From DASYXW01 sp035934405 (GTDB taxonomy: Bacteria > Acidobacteriota > Terriglobia > UBA7540), in contig DASYXW010000044.1 of assembly GCA_035934405.1 (NCBI GenBank), positions 62,001 through 126,000 of the forward strand: a stretch of 64,000 nt of DNA, given 5' to 3'. Each line of letters opens with the position of its first letter. The first letter of the stretch is position 1. The notes below the pieces were generated by a model. The model saw only the letters and a program-made list of their open reading frames with translations, ran no database searches and had not been told where the DNA came from. The translations under genes and the position numbers were made by a program. Positions 24,643 through 34,300 of this stretch are shown one piece after another.

Positions 24643-26427
24643 CTACGCGAAGACTTCGCGGGCAGGATGCATTAGGCGGGCGGGAGCGTCGAGGACTTCA
24701 CGCACTTTGCGCGCCAGCAGCGCCGGATGGAACGGCTTTTCGAGATAAGGACCCACGGGTTCCTGCACGTTGTGAACGGCGGCGAGCGCCTGCTCGGTGT
24801 AGCCCGACATGTAAAGCACCCGCGTCTCCGGCCGCGCCGACGTAAGACGTTCCGCGAGCTGGCATCCGTTCATGTGGGGCATGACGACATCCGTGAGGCA
24901 GAGGTGGATGGCGCCGGAGTGCCGGCGGGCGAGCCGCAGAGCGTCCTCGCCCTGGCTGGCCTCGAGCACCTGGTAGCCATAACCCTGCAGGACACCGCGC
25001 ACGAGCCGCCGCACCGTGCCCTCATCTTCCACCACGAGTACCGTCTCGGAGCCGCGGGAGGGCCGTCTGTGGCCTTCACCAAGGCCAGGCACGGCCACCG
25101 TCTCTTCTTCCTCGACGCAGGGCAGATAGATCCTGAATGTTGTGCCGTAGCCTACTTCGCTAGACACCCAGATGTAGCCGCCGTTCTGCTTGACGATCCC
25201 GTACACCGTGGCGAGACCCAGGCCCGTGCCTTTTTCCTTGGTGGTGAAGAACGGCTCGAAGATATGCTGCTGGGTTTCGGCGTCCATGCCGCAGCCGGTG
25301 TCGCTCACCGCCAGCCGCACGTAGCGTCCGGGCCGGACTTGTTCGCCCGTCCGTAGCTCGGGTTCGAAAAGCTCGGCCTCGCTGGTCTCGAGGACCAGCT
25401 TGCCTCCGTCCGGCATGGCGTCGCGGGCGTTGACAGCGAGGTTCATAAGGAGCTGTTCGAGCTGGCCCACGTCCGCCTTGACGTTCCTCGATTGCGGCTC
25501 GCGCACGGTCGAGAGTTCGATGTCCTCGCCGATCAGACGCCGAAGCATCTTTTCAACGTTAGCCACCACCGCGTTCAGGTCAACCACGCGCGGCTCGACC
25601 GGCTGACGGCGGCTGAAGGCCAATAACTGCCGGGTGAGCGAGGCTGCACGCTCGCCCGCCTTCTTGATTTCTTCGGCGTGCCGGCGTGAGGGATGGCTTT
25701 TTTCGATGCCGGCGAGAAGCAGGTCACAATAGCCTTCGATCACCGTGAGGATGTTGTTGAAGTCGTGCGCCACGCCGCCAGCAAGCTGCCCCATCGCTTC
25801 CATCTTCTGCGACTGGCGCAGACGCTCCTCTATGTGTTCCCTGCCCAAGGCCTCGTCGCTGCCGCCCGTGGTCTTTGCCGGCCGGCTGGTGGCGGCCATT
25901 CGGGTTATTCGGCCCGCCAGTTTCCGCGGCCGGCCTTTCGAATCCCGGACCAACTGAAACCGATTGGCCAGCCACACAACCTTTCCCTCGGAACTCTCGG
26001 CGCGATAGGTCAGTTCGCACTCGGCTTCCGCCGCTCTGACAGTTGAAATCGCGCGCTTCCGGTCCTCGGGGTAGATATGAATCGCAAAGAAATCCGGGTC
26101 GCCGAGCCAGCGCTCGGCCGGGTAGCCCAAAATGCGCTTCACCTGGCCACGCACCGACGTGAATCGAAGGGTGCGATTGTCCGCTTCCCAAAGGATGGCG
26201 TCGGAACTGCCGGCGAATTCGCGACCATCGTTTGCTGTGCGCACCGATTCCCCGCCAAGAAAGAGCGTCTTGAGAAGCAGCGCGGAGGCGCCAAGAACGA
26301 GGCCCATCTCCACCAGGTGCTTCGCCGCGACCGCGTGCATTCCCAGCGGCAGCAGGAGCGCTGCGGCCAAAAGTTCCGGCGCTCCGGCAATCAACAGATT
26401 CCGCCCTTTCTTGTTTGGTCGCCTCAT
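24643..26427 (-). CDS. Hybrid sensor histidine kinase (PAS-HisKA-HATPase-REC)
   Basis: 594 residues. Two N-terminal membrane helices (about 10-60) are followed by a PAS domain (about 75-185; GYPAERWLGDPDFFAIHIYP), then HisKA with the phosphorylated histidine in LAGGVAHDFNNILTVIEGY. The HATPase domain has NLAVNARDAMPDGG and GTGLGLATVYGIVKQNGG, and the C-terminal receiver has an intact Asp in LCLTDVVMPHMNG. No separate response regulator is adjacent, so output may go to a distant phosphotransfer partner. The start at ATG 26427 was chosen because upstream codons lie antisense to pyrC. Divergent from pyrC. Confidence 0.9.
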   Translation of the reverse strand: MRRPNKKGRNLLIAGAPELLAAALLLPLGMHAVAAKHLVEMGLVLGASALLLKTLFLGGESVRTANDGREFAGSSDAILWEADNRTLRFTSVRGQVKRILGYPAERWLGDPDFFAIHIYPEDRKRAISTVRAAEAECELTYRAESSEGKVVWLANRFQLVRDSKGRPRKLAGRITRMAATSRPAKTTGGSDEALGREHIEERLRQSQKMEAMGQLAGGVAHDFNNILTVIEGYCDLLLAGIEKSHPSRRHAEEIKKAGERAASLTRQLLAFSRRQPVEPRVVDLNAVVANVEKMLRRLIGEDIELSTVREPQSRNVKADVGQLEQLLMNLAVNARDAMPDGGKLVLETSEAELFEPELRTGEQVRPGRYVRLAVSDTGCGMDAETQQHIFEPFFTTKEKGTGLGLATVYGIVKQNGGYIWVSSEVGYGTTFRIYLPCVEEEETVAVPGLGEGHRRPSRGSETVLVVEDEGTVRRLVRGVLQGYGYQVLEASQGEDALRLARRHSGAIHLCLTDVVMPHMNGCQLAERLTSARPETRVLYMSGYTEQALAAVHNVQEPVGPYLEKPFHPALLARKVREVLDAPARLMHPAREVFA

Positions 26428-26606
26428 CGTTGTCCCCACGTGTTCCCTATCGGCGGTCAGCAGTAGCAAGTTGAGTGTGTCCGGTTTGGGAAACCACGGG
26501 GCTGGGGGTAAACTCTTTGTTGCCTTATCCCTGAGTCGGAGCTTTCGCTCGATAATGATATGACTCGGGGCGTTTTGCGAGCTGCCTGCAGGCGTGTGAA
26601 CTTGAG

Positions 26607-27917
26607 ATGACTTCTCTGTTGATTCAAGGTGGTCGCGTGATATCGCCCGCGGACGGGATTGATGCGGAACTTGATGTCCTGGTCGAAGGGGATGCGATCC
26701 GCGCTGTCGGCCCACGCCTCGGCGCTCGCGCCGGCCAGACGCTGGACGCTCGCGGCCAGGTGGTCGCGCCTGGGTTCGTGGATCTTCACGTTCACCTGCG
26801 GGAGCCCGGGGGCGAGGCATCCGAGACACTCGAAACCGGGTTGGCCGCGGCGGTGGCGGGCGGGTTCACGGCGGTGTGTCCCATGCCGAACACGCGCCCG
26901 GTGAACGACAGTCCGGAGCTGACCCGGAGGTTGACTGAGCGCGCCGCAAGCGTGGGCCTAGCGCGAGTGTTTCCCATCGCCGCAGTTTCCGCTGCGAGCG
27001 AAGGCGAAACTTTGACGGACTTTCCCGCTCTCGTGGCCGTGGGCGCGGTGGCATTTTCTGACGACGGCCGGCCGGTGAAGACCGCCGCGCTGATGCGTGC
27101 TGCGCTCATTGTGGCTCGGGAACTGGGTGCGCCTGTGATTGACCACTGCGAGGACCCGGGCCTCAGCGCCGGCGGCGCAGTGAACAGAGGGCCGGTGGCG
27201 GAACGCCTCGGCGTGCGCGGAATTCCTGCCGCCTCGGAGGAGGTCTGCCTGGCGCGCGACCTCATCCTGGCGGAAGGGACGGGGGGACGTTTCCACGCGG
27301 CGCACCTCTCGACCGCCGACTCGGTCGAGATGGTCCGAGAGGCGAAGCGCCGTGGGGTGCGCGTCACCTGCGAGGTAACCCCGCATCACTTCACTCTCAC
27401 TGACGAGGCCGTCGGCCGGTACGGCACGCAAGCCAAAATGAACCCGCCGCTCCGTGGCGCACTGGACGTTGAGGCGATCCTGGGCGGGCTCGCCGACGGT
27501 ACGATTGATGCCATGGCAACGGACCACGCGCCGCACGCGCCGGAGCTTAAGCAGCGGCCGCTGGCGGAAGCCCCGTTTGGCGTCATCGGCCTCGAGACCG
27601 CGCTGGGCCTGGCGCTGCGGCTGGTGCATGGCGGCAGGCTCTCGCTTGGACAGCTCGTCAGCCTGATGAGCGCGAACCCGGGCCGCATCATCGGGCAATC
27701 CAGCGATCGCGTCGCGCGCCGCTGCCTCGGACGGATCACAGCCGGTGGCCCTGCCGACCTCACCGTCTTTGACCCCAACCTCGAATGGACGTATCGCGCG
27801 GCCGTTGGCCGGTCGAAGAGCCGCAACTCGCCCTTCGATGGATGGACATTTAAGGGAGCGGTGACCGCAACGATTGTGGCGGGAAAGATAGTGTACCGGC
27901 GAGGCGTCGGGGATTGA
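26607..27917 (+). CDS. pyrC: Dihydroorotase
   Basis: 436 residues, class I dihydroorotase. Closes carbamoyl-aspartate to dihydroorotate in pyrimidine synthesis. Zinc ligands are visible: DLHVHLREPGG (HxH), DHCEDP, the histidine in HAAHLSTADSV and the aspartate in ATDHAPHAPEL. The N-terminal LLIQGGRVISPADG and the C-terminal beta-sandwich (GGPADLTVFDPNLEW) are typical amidohydrolase features. Full length. Convergent with pyrE (31-base gap). No pyrB in the window. Confidence 0.95.
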   Translation: MTSLLIQGGRVISPADGIDAELDVLVEGDAIRAVGPRLGARAGQTLDARGQVVAPGFVDLHVHLREPGGEASETLETGLAAAVAGGFTAVCPMPNTRPVNDSPELTRRLTERAASVGLARVFPIAAVSAASEGETLTDFPALVAVGAVAFSDDGRPVKTAALMRAALIVARELGAPVIDHCEDPGLSAGGAVNRGPVAERLGVRGIPAASEEVCLARDLILAEGTGGRFHAAHLSTADSVEMVREAKRRGVRVTCEVTPHHFTLTDEAVGRYGTQAKMNPPLRGALDVEAILGGLADGTIDAMATDHAPHAPELKQRPLAEAPFGVIGLETALGLALRLVHGGRLSLGQLVSLMSANPGRIIGQSSDRVARRCLGRITAGGPADLTVFDPNLEWTYRAAVGRSKSRNSPFDGWTFKGAVTATIVAGKIVYRRGVGD

Positions 27918-27948
27918 CGCGGGTGGCGAGGATATCGTGCAGGTAGCC

Positions 27949-28527
27949 TCATCGCGCCCCCGGCCGGCTACCGGGCTTCACAGCCGGCACGCCCGACTTG
28001 CACAAAGGGCAATTCGCCGGATCGTAGGCTTGAACCGCCAGCGTGACGAGCGCTGCCTTCGGCACGCCGAGCGAGACGGCGCCGCCACTGCGCTCGACCA
28101 GCGCCCCGGCGCCCACCACGCGCCCGCCCGCTTCTTCAATGCACCGCATCGTCTCGCGCGTTGAACCACCCGTCGTGATCACATCTTCCACGACGAGCAC
28201 CGGCTCGCCAGCGGCAATGGTGAAGCCACGGCGGAGCGTCATGGCGCCTTCCTGCCGCTCGGTGAACACGGCTCGCGCGCCTAGTGCTCGCGCCACTTCG
28301 TGGGCCACGATAACGCCACCCAGCGCCGGCGCTGCCACCACCGAGGGCTGTAGGTGCGCGAGCTTCGCGGCGAGCGACGAGCAGAGTTGTTCAGCCAGAC
28401 GCGGATGCTGGAGCACCAGCGCGCACTGGAGATAACGATCGCTGTGCAGGCCGGAAGAAAGAACGAAATGGCCTTCGAGCAAGGCTTGGTGATCGCGAAA
28501 GAGTTGGAGGATCTCGGTCGAGTCCAT
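27949..28527 (-). CDS. pyrE: Orotate phosphoribosyltransferase
   Basis: 192 residues. Adds the phosphoribosyl group of PRPP to orotate. The PRPP-binding loop is VLVVEDVITTGGSTRETM (about 110-127) and GGVIVAHEVARAL is the loop near the active site. The C-terminus ends in NCPLCKSGVPAVKPGS, with a CxxC seen in many pyrE proteins. It follows pyrF on the same strand with a 24-base gap, forming a pyrF-pyrE operon. Confidence 0.94.
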   Translation of the reverse strand: MDSTEILQLFRDHQALLEGHFVLSSGLHSDRYLQCALVLQHPRLAEQLCSSLAAKLAHLQPSVVAAPALGGVIVAHEVARALGARAVFTERQEGAMTLRRGFTIAAGEPVLVVEDVITTGGSTRETMRCIEEAGGRVVGAGALVERSGGAVSLGVPKAALVTLAVQAYDPANCPLCKSGVPAVKPGSRPGAR

Positions 28528-28551
28528 ATTGTGCGCGGATTGTTGGACTGC

Positions 28552-29343
28552 CTATGGTCCTTCCACTCTCGCGCCGTCATACACAAGCGCCCTTTGCATC
28601 TCGGCGATAATTGCCGCTGCGGCCGCCGCGGGATCCGGCGCTTGCGTAATCGGCCGCCCGACCACCAGATAGTCTGCGCCGGCCTCGATGGCTGCGGCAG
28701 GAGTGGCGGCGCGGGCCTGATCCTGGGCGAGAGCCGACGCCGGCCGGATGCCCGGCGTGACAATGACGAACTCGGGGCCGCAAGCGGCGCGAATCGCCTT
28801 CGCTTCCCAGGGCGACGCCACCACGCCATCAAGTCCCGATTGCTGCGCCAGGCGCGCCAGGCGCGTGACCGCGGCTTCCGGGCCGCCGGCGAATCCAATC
28901 TCCGCCAAGTCTGCGGCCGCCAGGCTGGTGAGAATCGTCACACCAAGCACGAGCGGCCGCTGCGCGCCCGCGCTGCCCCCCCTGCCCTCTGGCACGCCTT
29001 CGCGCGCCGCCTCCATCATCTCGCGGCCGCCGGAGGCGTGGACATCAAACATGAAGACTCCAAGCCGCGCCGCTTCGCGTGCCGCGGCGCGCACGGTGGA
29101 GGGAATGTCGTGAAGTTTGAGATCGAGAAATACCCTATCGCCTTGCGCCACCAGCCGCTCAACCAACCACGGGCCCGCGGCGGTGAAGAGTTCGAGCCCT
29201 ACCTTGAACGTCCCGACGGAGTTCCGCAGACCGTTCGCCAGGCCGAGCGCGGCATCAGCCCGAGGAACGTCGAGAGCGACGATCAAGTGATCGCGCTGGC
29301 GGTCGGGCAAGCGAGCAGGCAAGCGTCGGCGATTTGACATCAC
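28552..29343 (-). CDS. pyrF: Orotidine 5'-phosphate decarboxylase
   Basis: 263 residues. Decarboxylates OMP to UMP. The conserved catalytic D-x-K-x-x-D appears in FLDLKLHDIPSTV, with VALDVPRADAALGLA at the N-terminus and VTPGIRPASALAQDQARAAT plus the GADYLVVGRPIT phosphate loop at the C-terminus. Full length. First gene of the pyrFE pair; a GTAGCGCC repeat lies just upstream at 29371-29440. Confidence 0.94.
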   Translation of the reverse strand: MMSNRRRLPARLPDRQRDHLIVALDVPRADAALGLANGLRNSVGTFKVGLELFTAAGPWLVERLVAQGDRVFLDLKLHDIPSTVRAAAREAARLGVFMFDVHASGGREMMEAAREGVPEGRGGSAGAQRPLVLGVTILTSLAAADLAEIGFAGGPEAAVTRLARLAQQSGLDGVVASPWEAKAIRAACGPEFVIVTPGIRPASALAQDQARAATPAAAIEAGADYLVVGRPITQAPDPAAAAAAIIAEMQRALVYDGARVEGP

Positions 29344-29370
29344 TTGATTGTACCCCGGCCCCGCGATTCT

Positions 29371-29440
29371 GTAGCGCCGGTCTGCGGCCGGCGTCTTTCG
29401 CCGCTCCCCGCCCTGCGGGGCAGGCTCCGAGCGGCGCTAC
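29371..29440. repeat. GTAGCGCC...GGCGCTAC palindromic repeat
   Basis: Starts GTAGCGCCGGTCTGCGGCCGGC and ends GCGGCGCTAC. Lies between the 3' end of the TPR gene and the pyrF start, so it may sit in the pyrF leader. Confidence 0.65.
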
Positions 29441-29467
29441 AGCAGGTCCGGACCCCCGGGCGCGATC

Positions 29468-30643
29468 TCACGGTCGCGGCTGGCCGGATTGCAGCTTCTG
29501 CTGGTATCTCGCTTGCTCTTCTGCCTGGAGCGTGGACGAGCGGGCATGCTCGCGCGCTGCCTCGGCCGTCCGGCCGAGACGCGCCAGGGCGTTGCCGAGC
29601 TGATAGTGCGCCGGGGCATAGTCGGGATAAAGGCGAACGGCCTGGCGAAGCGGCGGCAAGGCCCTTTCGGGGCGCTGGAGCGCGAGTTCAGCCTGCCCGA
29701 GACCCAGCAGCGCTTCCTTGTAACGGTCGTTCACCTTAAGCGCGGCGGTGAACAATCCTTCGGCTTCGGCCGGCCGGCTCTGGCGCAGGGAGATCTCGCC
29801 GAGAAGACAGTTCGAAACCGGGTCTGACGGGAATCGCTTGAGCTCCTGGCGAAACTCTGCCGCCGCCAGATCCACCTTGTCGCTTTTCCAGTAAAGCTGG
29901 CCCAAGCCCGAATGCACGCCAGGGAAGTTGGGATCGGCCTTCTCAGCCGCCTGGAACTCCGCGAGCGCGTTCTTGACCTGAAACATCTTGTCGTAAGCGG
30001 TGCCCATCATGACGTGCGCTTCGGCGGAGTGCGGATTGAGGGCGCAGATGCGGCGGAAGACGTCCGTGACCGCGGCGTAGTTTCCCGCGCGCAGGTCCGC
30101 CTGGCCGAGCGTATACAGAGTGGGCAGGTCAGAAGGATTCGCAGCGCTGGCGCGTTCGAGGTACGAGGCGGCTTCGGAGTAGCGGTCGAGCGCGAAGAGG
30201 CTGAGGCCGATGAGCGAGAGCGCCTGAAAATCTCCCGGCAACTGCCTGGTCAAGAATTGGAGCAGCGGCAAGGCCCGAGCGTAACGCTGGGCGCGGAAGT
30301 AAGCGATGGCCAGATTGCGCGTGGTGGTGGGGTCGCCGGGGCGGAGCGCCAGGGCCTTCTTGTAAAACCGCACTCCTTCGTCAATCTTGCCCTGCTTGAC
30401 CAGCGAGATGGCGAGGTCGTTGAGGATTTCGAGCGAGCCCGGCTCCGCCGCGAGCGCCCGGCGGAACGACTTCTCGGCCGTGGCGGCGTCACCCTTGGCC
30501 AGTGCCGCCGAGCCTTCGGCCAGAGTGGCCCGGACGCTGGCAGGGGGGCCCTGCGGCTGGCCTCGCGCAAGGGCGCCAGCGCTCAAGGCAGCCGAAGCGA
30601 GCATGAGTATCGCCGCGGGCACGCAGGGGCCGAGTTTCAGCAT
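29468..30643 (-). CDS. Exported TPR-repeat protein
   Basis: 391 residues. An N-terminal signal peptide (AAILMLASAALSAGALA) precedes about nine tetratricopeptide repeats, for example AEKSFRRALAAEPGSLEILN, then PTLYTLGQADLRAGNYAAV and AHYQLGNALARLGRTAEAA. Probably a periplasmic scaffold for protein interaction; partner unknown. The start at ATG 30643 was chosen because the open frame upstream (to 31171) crosses repeat and promoter sequence. A strong promoter lies 420 bases upstream, giving a long leader. Confidence 0.8.
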   Translation of the reverse strand: MLKLGPCVPAAILMLASAALSAGALARGQPQGPPASVRATLAEGSAALAKGDAATAEKSFRRALAAEPGSLEILNDLAISLVKQGKIDEGVRFYKKALALRPGDPTTTRNLAIAYFRAQRYARALPLLQFLTRQLPGDFQALSLIGLSLFALDRYSEAASYLERASAANPSDLPTLYTLGQADLRAGNYAAVTDVFRRICALNPHSAEAHVMMGTAYDKMFQVKNALAEFQAAEKADPNFPGVHSGLGQLYWKSDKVDLAAAEFRQELKRFPSDPVSNCLLGEISLRQSRPAEAEGLFTAALKVNDRYKEALLGLGQAELALQRPERALPPLRQAVRLYPDYAPAHYQLGNALARLGRTAEAAREHARSSTLQAEEQARYQQKLQSGQPRP

Positions 30644-31064
30644 TTTGGGGCAGAGACGTAAAAGCAACAACCTCTTGATAACAAGGAAGATCGTGGGTTT
30701 GTTCCGGACGCTCTCGTGGCACCACAGCGGCGCCGGGGCTCCAGGCCGGCCGGAACCTGGAGCCCCGGATACCTCGAATCGGGCCTGCTGGCGGAGCCAT
30801 TTGGTACTTACTTCTCCAAAACGGCCCTGTTTTCTGCCATATCCATAGGTAAACATTAGGCTTAGCATGGTTGGCTTTGTTTCGGGCGAATCGCGGCTAT
30901 CATATAGAAATAAAGAGAGATAAGCCCAATGGCTTTGCTTTTCTTGATCGCACCTAGAAGATTTTTTCGAGAGCGCCAGCACTGCGAGACAAGGCTTAGC
31001 ATCGGGCTTCGGTTGCAAGGACGAAGCTGCAACCACAACTCCGCCCCAAGGCCGCCATAACCAT

Positions 31065-31092
31065 ATGATACCAGGTAGGCGGTACTTGTCAA
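31065..31092 (-). promoter_or_regulatory. Strong sigma-70-like promoter with long leader to the TPR gene
   Basis: Minus strand TTGACA (31092-31087), 16-base spacer, TATCAT (31070-31065). A transcript would begin near 31058, leaving about 415 untranslated bases before the TPR start, unless it makes a separate small RNA. Confidence 0.5.
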
Positions 31093-31117
31093 GAGAAATC
31101 TGCAATCGGGCTAATCC

Positions 31118-31300
31118 GGGCTTTCGGTGGGGTGTGAAAGAGCGACCTCTCGCAAAGGCGCCAAGGCGCAAGGCAATGCAAACCCTGGCTCCTTAGTTTT
31201 TTCTTCGGGGACTTCGCGGCTTTGTGGCTCTGCGTGAGGGGCTTTCGGTTGGGTGTGGAAGAGCAAGCTCTCGCAAAGGCGCTGAGGCGCAAAGCAACGC
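31118..31300. repeat. Duplicated 62-base repeat unit
   Basis: Copies at 31118-31179 and 31239-31300 share GGGCTTTCGGT(T/G)GGGTGTG(A/G)AAGAGC and CTCTCGCAAAGGCGC with an A(A/G)GGCGCA(A/G) tail. They start 121 bases apart. A third partial copy of the CTCTGCGTGAGG end is at 31229-31240 and 31323-31334. Confidence 0.65.
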
Positions 31301-31386
31301 GAAAAACTACAATCCTTCGCGCCTCTGCGTGAGGTTTTTGGGGCAGGGCGCGGGCCGATGGCCGACGCGCGCCCTGACCAGGAACG

Positions 31387-34300
31387 TCAGAAGTAGAGCT
31401 TCAACCCAAATTGGATAATGCGCGGCTCGAAGTCTCCATTCAGTTGTCCGAAAGCACTGGAGTCTGTGAAATTGTTGAAAGAGTTAAACGACACGTGGTT
31501 AAAGGCGTTAAAGAACTCGGCGCGAAACTGGCCGCGGAAACGCTCTGAGAGTTTGACATTCTTGATTGCCGCCAAGTCCCAGTTGTTCAAGCCGGGGCCG
31601 GTGATGATGCCCCGGCCGGAATTGCCGAAGTGGCCGATGGAATCCGTAAAGGCGGCGGTGTTGATGAACTGGGCCACGGTACCGGGTCCAGCGCCGTTGC
31701 TGAGGCGATCGGGCCGCGGCGTAACGACGCTCGGGTCAATGCCGATGCCGCCCGGGAAGGCGGAATCGAACGGGTCGAAGAACTGGAAGATGGTAGTCGG
31801 AAAGCCGCTTTCAAAGGTGGTGATGCCCGAAAGCTCCCAGCCGCCCAGCACGCGACCCGTGAGGCCCTGCTGCGAGCGGTAGAACGGCAGGTCGTAGACA
31901 TAGTTGGCGACGAAGATCTGGTTGCGGCTGAAATCGGCCGGACCGTAATCGGCGGCGAAGTTATAGGTATCGAACGGAGCGCTGGAACGGTCGGTGGGCG
32001 TGTTCGTGAGCGTCTTCGACCAGGTGTAGGCGATGCCCAGCGTCAGACCCTGGCTTACACGACGGTTGAGCGACACCTGGAGCGAGTTGTAATTGGAGCT
32101 GAACTGCGGAGCTACCACGGAGATCGGGCCGTAACCCACGAAAGGCCGCACGCTGTTGACATTGGCTAACGGAGCAGCGGTGCGGGCCGCCAGGGTGGCC
32201 TGGTTCTCGTCAAAGATACCGAGCAGATGCGTACCCGTGTTGCCCACGTAGGCCACCTCGAGCAACGTGTTGGGCACAATCTCCCGTTGCACGGAAAAGC
32301 TCCACTGCTGGTTGTAGGGCGTCTTGAACGCCGGGGTTCCGGTGCCGTGCAGAGGGGCCGGACCGAGCGGGATGAACGCCCCTTGCAGGGGATTATCGAA
32401 GTTATCGACCGGTGCAGTAGGAGCTGCGAAGTCGGTACCCAGGTAAGGCGGGTTCACGAAGGTGTTTTGCTCCCAGATGCCGTTCAGCGTGCGGTCATAA
32501 TAGAGGCCATAACCGCCCCGAACAGAAGTCTTGCCGTTGTGGAACGGGTCCCAGGCAAAGCCGATGCGGGGGGCGAAGGTGTTGTAGTTGGGGTTGATGC
32601 GATTGCCAAAGGGCGAGCAGGTGGGACCAAAGCCCGAAACGGGCGCCTCGAAGTAGAGGCTCGGGTTGCACCCGCTCTGGTTCACGATGATGCCGTTAGC
32701 ATAATTGAAGGGGTTAATGGCCTGGCCGGCCACGAAGTTACCATTGGCATCAAGCTGGGGGACGTTGGCCGGGTTGAACAGCGCCGGGTCGAAGTTGTCG
32801 AGAATCTTGTTGGCATCGGTCGGCGTTGAGAGCCGCTCGTAGCGCACGCCGAGGTTCAGCGTCAGGTTGGGACGCACCTTCCAATCGTCCTCGACGTAAA
32901 CGGCGAGGTCCGGCAGCTTCAGATCAGGGATGGTATCCCGGCTCGCTTGGGAAAAGAATTCTGAATCACCCAGCAGGAAGTCGGCGAAGGCGGGGTTGCC
33001 ATAAGCGACGCCGTCAAAGGTGAAAGAGGCCTCTCCGCTCGAAGCGTTCTCTGTCTTGCGCAGGTACTGGAAACTGGCTCCGGTGCGAATGGCGTGGTTT
33101 CCCCGGGTTAGCGACACGTTGTCATACACTTCCTTGTCGATGTTGCGCTCGTGGTACGGCGAAACGGGGCCGTTCACGCCCTGGATGCCGCTGATGCTGA
33201 CGGTGGGAATTCGGCCGTAGGGATCCGTGAAGGGAAAACCGCTGAGATTCAAAGCGCTGGCAAAGCTGCCGCTGTCGAGGAGGCCGGTGATGTTGCTGTT
33301 GATGGCGCCCCAGGAGTAGTTGAACGCGGCCTCGTTGACGATATTGGGGCTGAGCTGCATGGTGACGTGAGCCACAAAGTTGCGTCCTGGCGCATTGGTG
33401 GCGGTGGAGGAAATTCCCGGCAAGCCACCCCCGGCAAACAGGCCGCCGGGTTCGGTGGTGGGGACGTTGTCCTGGATGGCGCGTCCGAACACCTGAACCT
33501 TATTGGTAATCTTCTGGTCGAGCCGCAGAATCTCCTGGCGGTAGTTGTTGAGGGCGCTCTCTGGAACGATCAACTGGTTGCCGGCAGCGTTGGGCGTAAA
33601 CTTGGAGAAGACGTTCTGGAGATACACCGAGGCGTTGTGGCTGAAACAGGCCGGGCTGATCTGGCCGGTGAACGTGCCGCCGGTCTCAGGGGTGCTGGTA
33701 ATGCAGCCCGCCGGAGCCGCAGCGGTGTTGAGAGGGGCCGACAAGCCTGTGAAGGTCCCGTTCAGGTTCGTCGGGTCGGGAAGTTGGAAGATATTAGTGC
33801 CGGGCGTCCGGGTGCGCCGCCATTCCTGCGACCAGAAGAAAAAGGTCCGGCTCTTGTCGGTGTTGTAGTGGCCAGGAATATAAATCGGCCCGCCGATGGT
33901 GTAGCCAAAATCGTTGTACTTGAAGGGCGGCGTCGAGCCACCAGCGGAATTGACGAAGAAATCGTTGGCGTTGAAAACGTCGTTGCGGACGAATTCGTAA
34001 GCGCTGCCGTGGAAGTCGCTGGTGCCGGACTTGGTGACCACGTTGACCTGGCCGCCGCCGCTGCGTCCGTACTGGGCGTCGTAGGTGCCGCGCGCCAGCG
34101 TGAACTCCGAAAGCGCGTCCACGCTCGGCACGTTGAGCAAGGTGAAGTTCGAGCCGGTGTCGTTGACGTCGGCGCCGTCCACGGTCCAGTTGTTGGCGGA
34201 GGGCCGAGCGCCATTGACGGAGATGGCGTCAATGTTCTCGATGCCGAAACCGACCACGGCGGGCAGACTGGAGGCAACACCGGGCTGGAGTGTGACCAGT

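Larger units (their letters stand above)
30644..31386. other. Gene-free region upstream of the TPR gene
   Basis: No supported gene. The region contains the minus-strand promoter at 31065-31092, about 415 bases of leader, and two copies of a 62-base repeat (31118-31179 and 31239-31300). The part nearest the TPR gene (30720-30790) has CCGGGGCTCCAGGCCGGCCG and a near-complementary copy, which can form a hairpin. Confidence 0.6.

Noticed and set aside
31118..31300. CRISPR-like pair of 62-base repeats
   Set aside because: Only two copies, imperfect, with one spacer. No leader or cas gene.
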